A DNA stretch of 64,000 bases from Hymenobacter sp. BT559 (lineage in GTDB: Bacteria > Bacteroidota > Bacteroidia > Cytophagales > Hymenobacteraceae), in NCBI RefSeq assembly GCF_016427535.1, contig NZ_JAELXV010000001.1:1054001-1118000 (forward strand). The letters are read 5' to 3'. The position numbers were made by a program, and so were the translations under genes. Below, in pieces: positions 34,643 to 42,705 of this stretch; within the stretch, counting starts at the first letter, position 1; every line of letters begins with the position of its first letter. The notes under the pieces are model-generated. The model was given only the letters and a program-made list of their open reading frames with translations, did not search any database and was not told where the DNA came from.

Positions 34643-35395
34643 CTAACTAGTTGGGAGCCGGCGCGGCGGGTGCACCCAGCTGCTGAGCTTCATCTGCACC
34701 ACGCCAAACAAGGCCTCTTTGAAGATGCCCGATGACATCTTGGACTGCCCCCGCGTGCGGTCGGTGAAGATGATAGGCACTTCCTTAAGTCGAAACTTGA
34801 GGCAGTAAGCCAGCCATTTCATCTCAATCTGAAAGGCGTAGCCCACGAAGTGAATCTTGCTCAGGTCGATAGCGCGTAGCACGCGGGCCGCGTAGCACTT
34901 AAAGCCCGCCGTGGCATCGTGGATGGGCATGCCCGTGATGGCGCGCACATACTTGGAGGCGAAGTACGACATCAGCACCCGGCTCATGGGCCAGTTCACC
35001 ACGTTTACGCCGTCGCTGTAGCGCGAGCCGATGGCCAAGTCATAGCCCTGCACGGCGCAGGCTTCGTGTAGGCGCAGTAGGTCTTGGGGGTTGTGCGAGA
35101 AGTCGGCATCCATCTCAAACACAAACTGATACTCTCGCGCCAGCGCCCAGCGAAACCCGAAGATATAGGCCGTGCCCAAGCCTTGCTTGCCGGCTCGCTC
35201 TTCTAAAAACAGGCGGCCCGCAAACTCACCTAGGAGCCCGCGCACGATGTTGCCGGTGCCGTCGGGCGAGCTATCGTCGATAATCAAGACGTGAAAATCC
35301 TTGGGCAGGCCTAGCACCGCCCGGATAATCAGCTCAACATTTTCCCGCTCGTTGTACGTCGGAATCAGGACCAGTCCGGCGGCCATTGTACTCAT
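34643..35395 (-). CDS. Polyprenol-phosphate mannosyltransferase-like GT2
   Basis: A 250-residue GT-A enzyme. VLIPTYNERENVELII (about residues 9-24), HVLIIDDSSPDGTGNIV, LGTAYIFGFRWAL and FEMDADFSHNPQDLL (DxD, about 101-115) are the dolichol/polyprenol-phosphate mannose synthase motifs. GFKCYAARVLRAI, EVPIIFTDRTRGQSKMS follow. It has no C-terminal transmembrane domain, so it is the soluble DPM1-type form. It transfers a sugar to a lipid-P carrier for glycan export. The start is ambiguous between 35395 and 35386. A TATCTTTG box ends 6 nt before the first. Confidence 0.9.
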   Translation of the reverse strand: MSTMAAGLVLIPTYNERENVELIIRAVLGLPKDFHVLIIDDSSPDGTGNIVRGLLGEFAGRLFLEERAGKQGLGTAYIFGFRWALAREYQFVFEMDADFSHNPQDLLRLHEACAVQGYDLAIGSRYSDGVNVVNWPMSRVLMSYFASKYVRAITGMPIHDATAGFKCYAARVLRAIDLSKIHFVGYAFQIEMKWLAYCLKFRLKEVPIIFTDRTRGQSKMSSGIFKEALFGVVQMKLSSWVHPPRRLPTS

Positions 35396-35401
35396 TGCGG
35401 G

Positions 35402-35409
35402 CAAAGATA
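35402..35409 (-). promoter_or_regulatory. -7 box (TATCTTTG) 6 nt before the GT2 start
   Basis: On the minus strand TATCTTTG fits TAnnTTTG and is followed by CCCGCA and then the ATG at 35395. This implies a near-leaderless transcript. A -33 element is not evident. Confidence 0.4.
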
Positions 35410-35567
35410 AGGCGGGTAGGTAGGTGGTAGGTGAAGCGATGAACAGCAAAGCGCGCCGACTCTCACGAGTAGGCACTAGCCATATAAGCTTCCTTCTGAT
35501 AGTAAAAGGATGCTAAAACAACCCGGAAAATTGCATAGTTACGCCTAGGTGAGGCGAAAAAACCGTG

Positions 35568-36929
35568 TTAAGCCTTGCCGTCGGCCAGTTCGCGGCTCAC
35601 GTTGCGAGCGTGTTTCACACAGTCGGGTACACTCACGCCGGCCTGCCAGTTGGCTACAGCTACGATGCCCGCCGCTACGAGCGGCGCAAAAGCCGCCCGT
35701 GCCGCGGCCAAGTGCTGGTCGAACTGCGGAATGCTGCGCGGCCAGTAGTAGCGCCCCTGCCAGCGTGGCGCACCCTCGATGCCGTAGAGCCGGCTCAGCT
35801 CTTGGTGCACCGCGGCCAGCTGCGCGGCCTCGGGTTCCTGCGCCTGCCGGGCAAACTGCGCCCCACCCACAAAACTGGTAAACAGCACCTGCCCGGCCGG
35901 CACCCGGTCAGGAAAGAGCGAACTGGTCCAGATAGAGCCGGCCGAGTAGGTGCCCTCCACCCGCGGGTTGAGCGCCCCGAAGCCCGCCAGCGGGTGCGTC
36001 ACGGCGGCCCGGTCGTAGGCCGAGTACACTAGCGTCATGGGCGGGTAGTGCACGGCACCTAGCGCCGAGGCCGCCGCTGGGTACAACGGGCGCAGCAACT
36101 CGGCGGCGGCGTAGGTTGGCACGGCCAGCGCTATGTGCGAGTAGGAGTGTGAAGGTTGTTTGTTGATTGTCAATCGATACTGAGGGGCGCTAGGGTGCTC
36201 ACTACTCAGTGCTAATTGCTCATTACCAATTGCCGTAACGGCCTGCCCTAGGTGGTAATGAGTAAGGCGAGCAGCCAACGCATCGGTGAGCGTTTGCACG
36301 CCACCGCGCAGCGTAATGGTTCGACGACGGCCTCCGGGCTTGCCTTTTTGCGAAGCCGCAAAGCCGCGTAGCACCGAGCCGTACTGCTTTTCTAGAGCGG
36401 CCAGTTGCGGAAAGGTGAGCGACAACAGCAGCTCGCGAGGGTCACCGGCGTAGATGCCCGCCACAAACGGGTTGACGGCATAATCGACTACCTCAGGCCC
36501 AAAATGACGCTCAAAAAACGCCGCGATAGTTTCGCCGGGCACGGGTGGCGCGGGGCGGCGCAACAGCTCACCTAGGAGCCGCAGCTTTGTTTTGAAACTG
36601 AAAAAAGAACTGGTTAGTAACTTGGGTGGCGAGGCGGGCAGGGCTTGGTAGGCGCCGTGCCGCAGCACGTAGCGGTGCTGGCTCACGGGTGCGGCTTCCT
36701 GAATGGCGTCTTGCAGGCCTAGCTCGGTCAGTAATTCCTCTAGCTCAGAGCTGAGTAGTAATGAATTGGGGCCGGCTTCGAGCTGGTAGCCGGCTAGGTC
36801 CTGGGGCGAGTGCAGGTTGCCGCCCGGCCGCTCGCTAGCCTCAAATAGGTCGTAGGCTACGCCCGCTTGCTGCAAGAAATAAGCTAGCGTGAGCCCCGTG
36901 AGCCCGCCGCCGATAATGGCAATGCGCAT
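35568..36929 (-). CDS. hemG: Protoporphyrinogen oxidase (oxygen-dependent, HemY/HemG type)
   Basis: A 453-residue flavoenzyme that oxidises protoporphyrinogen IX to protoporphyrin IX in haem synthesis. The FAD motif is MRIAIIGGGLTGLTLAYFLQ (residues 1-20), with LFEASERPGGNLHS after it. GNLHS and the middle VNPFVAGIYAGDPRELLLSLTFPQL are family signatures. The C-terminus has the second FAD contact (ANWQAGVSVPDCVKHARNVS). The frame between about residues 230 and 265 is AT-rich and includes a short ATGAGCAAT-type repeat translated in frame (positions 36196-36230). It is the partner of a symmetric divergent promoter with gmhB. Upstream ATG at 36992 would overlap the divergent gene. Confidence 0.92.
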   Translation of the reverse strand: MRIAIIGGGLTGLTLAYFLQQAGVAYDLFEASERPGGNLHSPQDLAGYQLEAGPNSLLLSSELEELLTELGLQDAIQEAAPVSQHRYVLRHGAYQALPASPPKLLTSSFFSFKTKLRLLGELLRRPAPPVPGETIAAFFERHFGPEVVDYAVNPFVAGIYAGDPRELLLSLTFPQLAALEKQYGSVLRGFAASQKGKPGGRRRTITLRGGVQTLTDALAARLTHYHLGQAVTAIGNEQLALSSEHPSAPQYRLTINKQPSHSYSHIALAVPTYAAAELLRPLYPAAASALGAVHYPPMTLVYSAYDRAAVTHPLAGFGALNPRVEGTYSAGSIWTSSLFPDRVPAGQVLFTSFVGGAQFARQAQEPEAAQLAAVHQELSRLYGIEGAPRWQGRYYWPRSIPQFDQHLAAARAAFAPLVAAGIVAVANWQAGVSVPDCVKHARNVSRELADGKA

Positions 36930-36951
36930 GCCGCAAAGGTACCTTCGCCCC
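36930..36951. promoter_or_regulatory. Overlapping symmetric divergent leaderless promoters
   Basis: The 22-bp gap between the hemG and gmhB start codons holds AAAGGTACCTTCG. The minus-strand box TACCTTTG (36934-36941) is 4 nt from the hemG ATG. The plus-strand box TACCTTCG (36940-36947) is 4 nt from the gmhB ATG. The two boxes share GTAC at the centre. -33 elements would lie inside the opposing coding regions. Confidence 0.55.
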
Positions 36952-37455
36952 ATGAACCGAGCTATATTTCTAGACCGCGACGGGGTTCTCAACGAAGAGA
37001 TGGGTGATTATGTCTGGACGCCCGAGCGCTTTCGCATCGTGCCCGGCGTGCCCGAGAGCCTACGCCGACTCAAGGCTGCGGGCTACCATCTCATCGTGGT
37101 TACCAACCAGGCGGGCATCGCCAAAGGCCTCTACACCCGCGCCGATGTGCAAGAGTGCCACAGTATCTTACAACAGTCTTGCGGGCATATCATCGACGCA
37201 CTGTACTTCGCTGAGAATCATCCATCGGTGAGCGAGTCCATTCTCCGTAAGCCCGATTCGGGAATGCTCGAAAAGGCCATTGCCCGCTTCGCCATCGACC
37301 CCGCCGCCAGCTGGATAGTCGGCGACCGCGCCCGCGACCTCGAAGCCGGCGCTAGGGTAGGGGTGCGTGGCATCTTGGTGGGCCACAGCGAGGCGCTCGC
37401 ATATTCGCCCCGCGTAGCCGACTTAGCAGCCGCTACCGAGTTGATTTTGAATTGA
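36952..37455 (+). CDS. gmhB: HAD-IIIA phosphatase, GmhB-like (heptose bisphosphate phosphatase)
   Basis: A 167-residue HAD hydrolase. The nucleophile/acid motif is FLDRDGVLNEEMGDYVW (DxDG, about residues 6-22). Motif II is LIVVTNQAGIAKG (about 47-59). Motif III and IV include RKPDSGMLEKAI (Lys, about 102) and SWIVGDRARDLEAG (DxxxD, about 122). It likely dephosphorylates D-glycero-D-manno-heptose 1,7-bisphosphate in ADP-heptose synthesis. The zinc-finger cysteines that GmhB has before the KP motif are absent (AENHPSVSES instead of a Cys/His cluster), so substrate preference may differ. The nearby GT9 family heptosyltransferase at 7198 could use the product. The start at 36952 is preferred over an ATG at 36889 inside hemG. 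Confidence 0.82.
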   Translation: MNRAIFLDRDGVLNEEMGDYVWTPERFRIVPGVPESLRRLKAAGYHLIVVTNQAGIAKGLYTRADVQECHSILQQSCGHIIDALYFAENHPSVSESILRKPDSGMLEKAIARFAIDPAASWIVGDRARDLEAGARVGVRGILVGHSEALAYSPRVADLAAATELILN

Positions 37456-37497
37456 TGCGCAACATGCTCGCAATGACAATCGCTGGGTGTTATACCA

Positions 37498-38406
37498 CTA
37501 TTCATAAAACGACTCGAGCGCCGCTTTCAAATGCGTGTATTCAAACTGAAAGCCCTGGCTCAGCACCTTGTCAGCGCTCACGCGTTGCGAGCCCAGCACT
37601 ATCTCGCTCATCTCACCCATGGCTAGCTTGAGGCCAAAGGCGGGCACCTTGGGCAACACCAGCGGGCGGTGCATCACTTGGGCTAGTGTTTCGGTAAATT
37701 CCTGGTTCGTGACGGGGTTAGGCGCCACGGCGTTGTACTCGCCTTGCCACAACTCGTCGTGCATCATTTGGGCCAGTAGGCGGCACATATCGTCGAGGTG
37801 AATCCAGCTCATGTACTGCCGGCCCGAGCCCAGCGGAGCGCCGGCCCCAAAGCGCACTGTTTTGGCAATAGGCGCCAGCGCGCCGCCCTCCGGGCTGAGC
37901 ACGATGCCAATGCGCGGCAGCACCACCCGCGGCCCTAGGGCCCCGATGGCGCAGGCCGCGGCCTCCCATTGCAGCACCACGTCGGCCAGGAAGTCGTCGG
38001 CGGGCGCAGCGGTAGGCGAGTTTTCGTAGAGCAGCTCATCGCCGCGGTCGCCATAAATGCCAATGGCCGAGGCCGATAATAGCGTGCGCACGTGGTGGCC
38101 GGGCTTGGCCAGCTCGCGGTGCAGCAGCTCTAACCCATCGAGGCGGCTGCGCAGTATCTCCTGTTTGCGGCTGGCCGTCCATTTGCCCTCGGCCACGTTG
38201 CTGCCCGCCAAGTTCACCACGCAGTCGGCAAAGGGAAGCGCGGCGGGGTCGATGGTGCCGGCGGCGGGGTCCCAGCCAAAGAGGCGATAGTGGCTGCTTT
38301 TGCCGGGCTCACGGGTTAGCAAAGCCACGTCGTTGCCCGCGTCAATCAAGAGCTCGGCCAGGCGCTGGCCTATCATGCCCGTGCCGCCGGTGATGAGAAT
38401 TTTCAT
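37498..38406 (-). CDS. TIGR01777-type NAD(P)-dependent epimerase/oxidoreductase
   Basis: A 302-residue atypical SDR. The Rossmann motif is ILITGGTGMIGQRLAELL at residue 3. FGWDPAAGTID, CVVNLAGSNVAEGKWTASRKQEI (about 61-83) and SASAIGIYGDRGDELL follow, and the domain-2 part has GSGRQYMSWIHLDDMCRLL and YNAVAPNPVTNQEFTETLAQ. LGSQRVSADKVLSQGFQFEYTHL is the C-terminal DUF1731 element of the TIGR01777/YfcH family. The function of the family is not established. It is convergent with gmhB and follows folE by 118 bp on the same strand. Confidence 0.88.
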   Translation of the reverse strand: MKILITGGTGMIGQRLAELLIDAGNDVALLTREPGKSSHYRLFGWDPAAGTIDPAALPFADCVVNLAGSNVAEGKWTASRKQEILRSRLDGLELLHRELAKPGHHVRTLLSASAIGIYGDRGDELLYENSPTAAPADDFLADVVLQWEAAACAIGALGPRVVLPRIGIVLSPEGGALAPIAKTVRFGAGAPLGSGRQYMSWIHLDDMCRLLAQMMHDELWQGEYNAVAPNPVTNQEFTETLAQVMHRPLVLPKVPAFGLKLAMGEMSEIVLGSQRVSADKVLSQGFQFEYTHLKAALESFYE

Positions 38407-38434
38407 GGTCTAAGAAGGTGTCAGCTTAGGGCCA

Positions 38435-38519
38435 GTGGCGGCTAGCTTTTGGTAGGGTGAGGTAAGTAAACACCAGCAATACGTAAGCTACCGGCTAGCA
38501 GACACTAGCTAGCCGCCAC
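38435..38519. repeat. Long-spaced inverted repeat between folE and the SDR gene
   Basis: GTGGCGGCTAGCT (38435-38447) and AGCTAGCCGCCAC (38507-38519) are exact 13-nt complements with about 59 nt between. No T-tract is present. The role is unclear; it may be a regulatory or termination structure on the minus strand. Confidence 0.4.
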
Positions 38520-38524
38520 AGACC

Positions 38525-39211
38525 CTACTTCCCAATCTGCCGCAGAAACTCGGCTCTGAGCTGGGCATCTTCTTGAAAGCGGCCGCCATACTCGCTGGTA
38601 AGCGTCGAGCTGCTCGTGTCGTTTACGCCCCGGCTCATTACGCAGAGGTGGTCGGCTTCGATGAGCACGGCCACGTCGGGGGTACCTAGGCTGTGGCGTA
38701 GGTGCTCGGCTACCTGGCGTGTGAGGCGCTCTTGCACCTGCGGGCGGCGGGCGTAGTACTGCACCACGCGGTTGAGCTTGCTGAGGCCCACTACGTGCTT
38801 GCCGGGCAGGTAGGCCACATGCGCCTTGCCGATGATGGGCACAAAGTGGTGCTCGCAGCACGAAAACACCGTGATGTCGCGCTCTACCAGCAACTGCTGG
38901 TACTCGTAGCGGTTCTCAAACAGGCGCACCTCGGGCCGGTGCTCGGGGTTGAGGCCCTTAAACCACTCTTGCACAAACATCTTGGCTACCCGGCGCGGGG
39001 TGCCAGCCAGGCTGTCGTCGGTAAGGTCGAGCCCGAGCTCGTCCATAATAGCCCGAAAGTGGCCGGTAATGGCTTCTATTTTCTCCTCATCGGGCTTTGC
39101 AAAAGCATCGGCGCGCAGGGGCGTGCGCAAGCCGGGCGGCAGGTGGTCGTCGGGGCCAAGCCCGGTGGGGTGGTCGGTGTGGGCCGGCGAGTTAGGCTCC
39201 TTCTCCATCAT
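38525..39211 (-). CDS. folE: GTP cyclohydrolase I
   Basis: A 228-residue enzyme converting GTP to 7,8-dihydroneopterin triphosphate, the first step to folate, tetrahydropterin or queuosine. The family motifs are LDLTDDSLAGTPRRVAKMF (about residues 55-73), SCCEHHFVPIIGKAHVAYLPG (zinc Cys/His, about 116-134), VVGLSKLNRVVQYYARRPQ and QERLTRQVAEHL. LCVMSRGVNDTSSST carries the second zinc-site cysteine. The N-terminal 35 residues are a variable tail. The start overlaps the upstream queD stop by about 20 nt, so translation is coupled. Confidence 0.95.
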   Translation of the reverse strand: MMEKEPNSPAHTDHPTGLGPDDHLPPGLRTPLRADAFAKPDEEKIEAITGHFRAIMDELGLDLTDDSLAGTPRRVAKMFVQEWFKGLNPEHRPEVRLFENRYEYQQLLVERDITVFSCCEHHFVPIIGKAHVAYLPGKHVVGLSKLNRVVQYYARRPQVQERLTRQVAEHLRHSLGTPDVAVLIEADHLCVMSRGVNDTSSSTLTSEYGGRFQEDAQLRAEFLRQIGK

Positions 39212-39611
39212 ATTCTACAAAATTACGGTCCGTCTCGTAGAGCGTGACCGCGAGCTTCAGGGTGGCCGGCAGCGCGGGGCGCAGCCGGCGCCAAATAACG
39301 AGCGCGATGTTTTCGGCCGTCGGGTTCAGGGTTGCAAAATCGGTCACGTCTAGGTTCAGATTGCGGTGGTCGAAGCGGTCGAGCACCTCGCGCTTCACCA
39401 CCGTGCTCAGCGCCTTCAAGTCGAAAACGTAGCCCGTTTCGGGGTCGGTGGGCCCAGTGAGGCGCACTATCAAGTCGTAGTTGTGGCCGTGGTAGTTAGG
39501 GTTGTTGCACTTGCCAAACACCCGCTGGTTGCGGGCCTCATCCCAGGCCGGGTTGTGCAGGCGGTGGGCCGCATTGAAATGCTCGGTGCGGCAAATGGTG
39601 AGTTCAGGCAT
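39192..39611 (-). CDS. queD: 6-carboxy-tetrahydropterin synthase / PTPS family
   Basis: A 139-residue member of the 6-pyruvoyl-tetrahydropterin synthase fold. Zinc ligands are HFNAAHRL (about residue 11) and YHGHNYDL (about 40); the catalytic Cys lies in FGKCNNPNYHGHNY. FDHRNLN near residue 82 and PTAENIALVIWRRL are family motifs. The C-terminal Glu in LYETDRNFVEY is the substrate anchor. It would convert dihydroneopterin triphosphate made by FolE toward the queuosine precursor or a pterin. The overlap with folE supports a joint pathway. The remaining queuosine genes are not in the window. Confidence 0.92.
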   Translation of the reverse strand: MPELTICRTEHFNAAHRLHNPAWDEARNQRVFGKCNNPNYHGHNYDLIVRLTGPTDPETGYVFDLKALSTVVKREVLDRFDHRNLNLDVTDFATLNPTAENIALVIWRRLRPALPATLKLAVTLYETDRNFVEYDGEGA

Positions 39612-39833
39612 AGATGGCTTAAACTAGGGTAGAGGACTTTTGTTCGGCAGGCTAAGCAGCAATGTGTCACGCTCCCGATTGTATTTAAATAATAAAAAAT
39701 CGGACTAAGAAAAAAAATTATAGGATTCTTGGTTTTGCACAGAATAAAGCACTTAAATTTGACCACTCGAAAGCATTAGCGGGTGATGTGACTTAGTATT
39801 ATCTAATTTTCTACTTTAATTTTTTAAATCGTT

Positions 39834-40541
39834 ATGAACCGAAAAATACTGTTGGTGCTGTTGCTGGTACTGGCCGGCCTGCGCGTATCGGCCCAGCGTT
39901 CGCCCGTCGATGAAGCCGACATGTCGATAAATAATATTCCGCGCAAAGGTCAGCGCGTGAGCCTGCAGCTCGACAACAAGCGCGTGGAGACGTCGTGGAT
40001 AAAGCAGCTCACCGAGCAGTTTCCGGGCAAGGTAAAGAACAATAAAGGGGTAGTAACGATGGACGGCGTAGTTATCCCCGAGGTTTCGGCCACGCCCGTG
40101 CGGGTTATCAGCCGCGTCGACGCGCTGCCCACCGGCACCGGCGTGTGGTGGAGCATCGACCTCGGCAACGCCTACCTAGGTCGCGAGTCGACCCCGAGCC
40201 AGTGGAAAGCCGCCGAGAAATACCTCAAAGACTTTGCCCGCTCGATGTATCGCGAAGACCTGATGGCCCAGATTGCGGATGCCGAGAAGGCGCTCGTCAA
40301 CTCGCAAAACAATAACATGGCCGTTATCGAGAAGTCGAACACCATCAAAAAAGACATCGAGAAAAACAAGGCCCGCAAAGTGGAGATTCAGCAAATGCTG
40401 GCCGCCAACGCCGCCGAGTTGCAGCAGTACAATAACATGATTGACACCAACTTGAAGGAGCAGGAAGCCGCCCGCGCCGACATTGTGAACATGCGCGTGG
40501 CCCTGGAGGCCGTGAAAGAGCGCATGACTAAGATTGAATAA
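39834..40541 (+). CDS. Secreted coiled-coil protein of unknown function
   Basis: A 235-residue exported protein that I do not recognise. The signal peptide is MNRKILLVLLLVLAGLRVSAQ. The next 110 residues have a compact beta-rich part (KGQRVSLQLDNKRVETSW, VVTMDGVVIPEV, PVRVISRVDALPTGTG). From about residue 145 a long alternating charged helix (MAQIADAEKALVNSQNN to EAVKERMTKIE) predicts a coiled coil. AT-rich DNA upstream (39612-39833) probably holds the promoter. A strong terminator follows, so it is likely monocistronic. An envelope-associated role is plausible but not shown. Confidence 0.8.
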   Translation: MNRKILLVLLLVLAGLRVSAQRSPVDEADMSINNIPRKGQRVSLQLDNKRVETSWIKQLTEQFPGKVKNNKGVVTMDGVVIPEVSATPVRVISRVDALPTGTGVWWSIDLGNAYLGRESTPSQWKAAEKYLKDFARSMYREDLMAQIADAEKALVNSQNNNMAVIEKSNTIKKDIEKNKARKVEIQQMLAANAAELQQYNNMIDTNLKEQEAARADIVNMRVALEAVKERMTKIE

Positions 40542-40608
40542 TTGAATAAAGTTACCTTCTGCTCTGCTACCAATTATTAGTTTTATTTTAAGGTTGATTA
40601 TCAAGAAG

Positions 40609-40638
40609 CTGCCGCCCTGCATCAGGGCGGCAGTTTTT
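40609..40638 (+). terminator. Rho-independent terminator of the coiled-coil gene
   Basis: An 11-bp stem (CTGCCGCCCTG / CAGGGCGGCAG) with a CAT loop, followed by TTTTT at 40634. It is about 68 nt past the stop. Confidence 0.9.
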
Positions 40639-40725
40639 AGTTTAGGGGGTAGCAGCAGCCAACCTCAAGGCGCCGCTTTCCGTTTGGGCAAGGCAGTAAC
40701 CTCCCTTCCCAATTCTCCCGACCCC

Positions 40726-41139
40726 ATGGAAAAGACACCCGTGCAGCACCAGGTACACCTGGAAGGCGCTATCAAAATACTAACCGGCGACCTGCAAGAC
40801 GAAGCCAGCAAATCTGGCATCGACAACCAGCTACAGCGCTGGATAGAAGACCTCAAAGCTGCTCACAACCCCGAGTTTCATAACCTAGTAACCGACCTGC
40901 AAGCACTGAAAGCCCTACTGCACGGCGGCACTTACAACGGCAGCCAAGTAGGACATCTACTGCACCACCTAGGTACCGAAACTGCTCGCGTGGCTTCGTT
41001 TGCCGAAGGCAACACCCGCCCGCACGTAGAGAAGCTGAGCGCTGCCCTAGTGGCCGCAGCCGGCCAGCTGCAAGGCAACGACACCACGCCCGAGGAAGAC
41101 CTTAAAAACGACAGCCACGGCATCGACCGCCAAGCGTAG
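40726..41139 (+). CDS. Small helical protein of unknown function
   Basis: A 137-residue soluble protein, mostly helical by composition. It has HQVHLEGAIKILTGDLQDEA near the N-terminus and a middle LVTDLQALKALLHGGTYNG. A His/Leu-rich HLLHHLGTETARVASFAEG and a hydrophilic tail (TTPEEDLKNDSHGIDRQA) follow. I see no membrane segment or known motif. An open frame extends upstream to 40594, but that part lies inside the terminator of the previous gene, so MEKTPVQHQ is the start. A terminator at 41158 follows. Confidence 0.7.
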   Translation: MEKTPVQHQVHLEGAIKILTGDLQDEASKSGIDNQLQRWIEDLKAAHNPEFHNLVTDLQALKALLHGGTYNGSQVGHLLHHLGTETARVASFAEGNTRPHVEKLSAALVAAAGQLQGNDTTPEEDLKNDSHGIDRQA

Positions 41140-41157
41140 GCTAACTCGCAACACTAG

Positions 41158-41197
41158 AAAGCAGGCATCTATGAGTGATTCATGGGTGCCTGCTTTT
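41158..41197 (+). terminator. Terminator of the 137-residue gene
   Basis: The arms AAAGCAGGCA and TGCCTGCTTT (10 bp) with a possible inner TATGA/TCATG stem, followed by TTTT. It is 18 nt past the stop. Confidence 0.7.
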
Positions 41198-41245
41198 GGT
41201 TTAAATACATCTTGAGCAAGTACACCGCTCTGCTCAATTCTAGCT

Positions 41246-42181
41246 ATGAAAATTTTTGTGCTCACCGCCCTCGACGAAGCGGCGCGTGCCTCCTTGCGGC
41301 AGCAGCTGCCAGCCGAGGCCGAAGTAATTTTTAGGGAAGAGCCAGCTGCCGAACAGCCGCCCGCAGACTTTCTGGCGGCCGAGGTGCTCTTGGGCAACCC
41401 GCCGCCGGCGTGGCTCACGGCTGGCCCCTTGCCTAAGCTGCGCTTTTGGCAAATAGACTCGGCGGGCTTCGACCGCTACAAGGGCGTGCGGCTAAGCGTG
41501 CCAGTGGCAAACATGGGCGATTTTTTTGCCTGGGCCTGCGCCGAAACGATGGTGGCCGGCTTACTGGCGCTCTACCGCCGCTTGCCTGAGCTAGTGCTGC
41601 TGCAAGAAAAACAGCAGTGGGTGGGAGCAGAAGTGCGCGGCCGCCAGGGCCTGCTGCGCGGCAAGCGCGTGGCAATACTGGGCGCGGGCACCATTGGACA
41701 GGCCGTGCGCGAGCAGCTCAGCGGCTTTGGCTGCGCGGTGCAGCTGCTGGCCCGCACCGACCCGCAGGCGCAGTTGCACTCAAAAGAGGAACTGGCCGCC
41801 GCCCTGCCCGAAACCGATGTCGTAGTAAACTGCCTGCCTGGCAGCGCCGATAATTTTTTCTCGGCTGAGCTGATAGCGGCTATGCGCCCCGGCAGCATCT
41901 ACGCCAGTGTGGGCCGCGGCAACACCACCGACGAGCCGGCGCTCATAGAGGCGTTGCGGGCCGGCCGCCTAGGTGGGGCCGTGCTCGACGTGACGGCCAC
42001 TGAGCCCATTCCGCCCGGCCACCCGCTCTGGACCCTGCCCAATGTGCTACTAACCCAGCACACCGGCGGCGGCCAGCCCCGCGAAGCGGAAGGCAAAATC
42101 GACCAGCTCGTGCGCAACTTAGGGCACCTGCGCGCCGGCCAGCCGCTAGAGAACCTCGTAGACCTAGGAGCTGGCTACTAA
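41246..42181 (+). CDS. D-2-hydroxyacid dehydrogenase (NAD-dependent)
   Basis: A 311-residue protein. The NAD-binding motif is VAILGAGTIGQAVREQL (about residues 139-155). The catalytic set is VNCLPGSADNFF, then ASVGRGNTTDEPALIEAL (Arg, about 228), AVLDVTATEPIPPGHPLW (Glu, about 255) and LLTQHTGGGQP (His, about 272). The N-terminal substrate-binding domain ends near FFAWACAETMVAGLLAL. It reduces a 2-keto acid to a D-hydroxy acid; the substrate is not clear. The stop codon overlaps the convergent neighbour's stop by 3 nt. Confidence 0.9.
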   Translation: MKIFVLTALDEAARASLRQQLPAEAEVIFREEPAAEQPPADFLAAEVLLGNPPPAWLTAGPLPKLRFWQIDSAGFDRYKGVRLSVPVANMGDFFAWACAETMVAGLLALYRRLPELVLLQEKQQWVGAEVRGRQGLLRGKRVAILGAGTIGQAVREQLSGFGCAVQLLARTDPQAQLHSKEELAAALPETDVVVNCLPGSADNFFSAELIAAMRPGSIYASVGRGNTTDEPALIEALRAGRLGGAVLDVTATEPIPPGHPLWTLPNVLLTQHTGGGQPREAEGKIDQLVRNLGHLRAGQPLENLVDLGAGY

Positions 42182-42705
42182 GCTTGCTCGGGAGCGGTGG
42201 GCTTGGCGAGCAACTCCTGCGCTTCCTCTTCGGTGAGCACCACGGCGCCCGTGTCGCCATCGGGGAAGATGAGGCGGGCCGCGGCGTGGCGCAGCTCATC
42301 TACCCACGCTAGGGTGTTGGCCACGGTGGGGTTGGCCTCGAGCTTGGCAAGTAAGCCACTGCTGCGAGCCACCTGAAACATTTTTTCGAGCACAAAGGGC
42401 AGCACCCAGCCCGCCACATTGGTGAGAAAGGCCCCGCGCAAACCCAGGCGCAGCAACAGCCGGGCCGTCATGCGCTCGAGCAGCAGCGCGCGGGCGGCGG
42501 GCAGCGCCTTATCGGCCAGAAAGTCGATAACCAGCCGGGCGTGACCGTTTTGCACCTCGGCGTGCAATACTTCCTGCACGGCATCGAGGGCGCGCTGCAC
42601 CAGTTGGCGAAACAGCCGACCGGTTTGGCTGGCGTGGCGGCCCGCCTGGCGGGCGGCGCCGGCTACCTGGCCTGGCAGCTTGGCCGGAAAAGAAAATCGT
42701 TTCAT
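42178..42705 (-). CDS. Hydrophobic helical protein of unknown function
   Basis: A 175-residue protein that I do not recognise. Basic N-terminus (MKRFSFPAKLPGQVAGAARQ), amphipathic helices (LFRQLVQRALDAVQEVLHAE) and a hydrophobic central part (GLRGAFLTNVAGWVLPFVLEKMF, about residues 90-112) suggest membrane association. The C-terminus has an acidic tail (VVLTEEEAQELLAKPTAPEQA). It is tail-to-tail with the hydroxyacid dehydrogenase, overlapping at the stop codons, with no room for a terminator. Confidence 0.65.
   Translation of the reverse strand: MKRFSFPAKLPGQVAGAARQAGRHASQTGRLFRQLVQRALDAVQEVLHAEVQNGHARLVIDFLADKALPAARALLLERMTARLLLRLGLRGAFLTNVAGWVLPFVLEKMFQVARSSGLLAKLEANPTVANTLAWVDELRHAAARLIFPDGDTGAVVLTEEEAQELLAKPTAPEQA

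Noticed and set aside
37456..37480. ATGCTCGCAATGACAAT string after gmhB, resembling a common genomic repeat
   Set aside because: Only one copy is visible in the window and the match to the other repeats here is poor.
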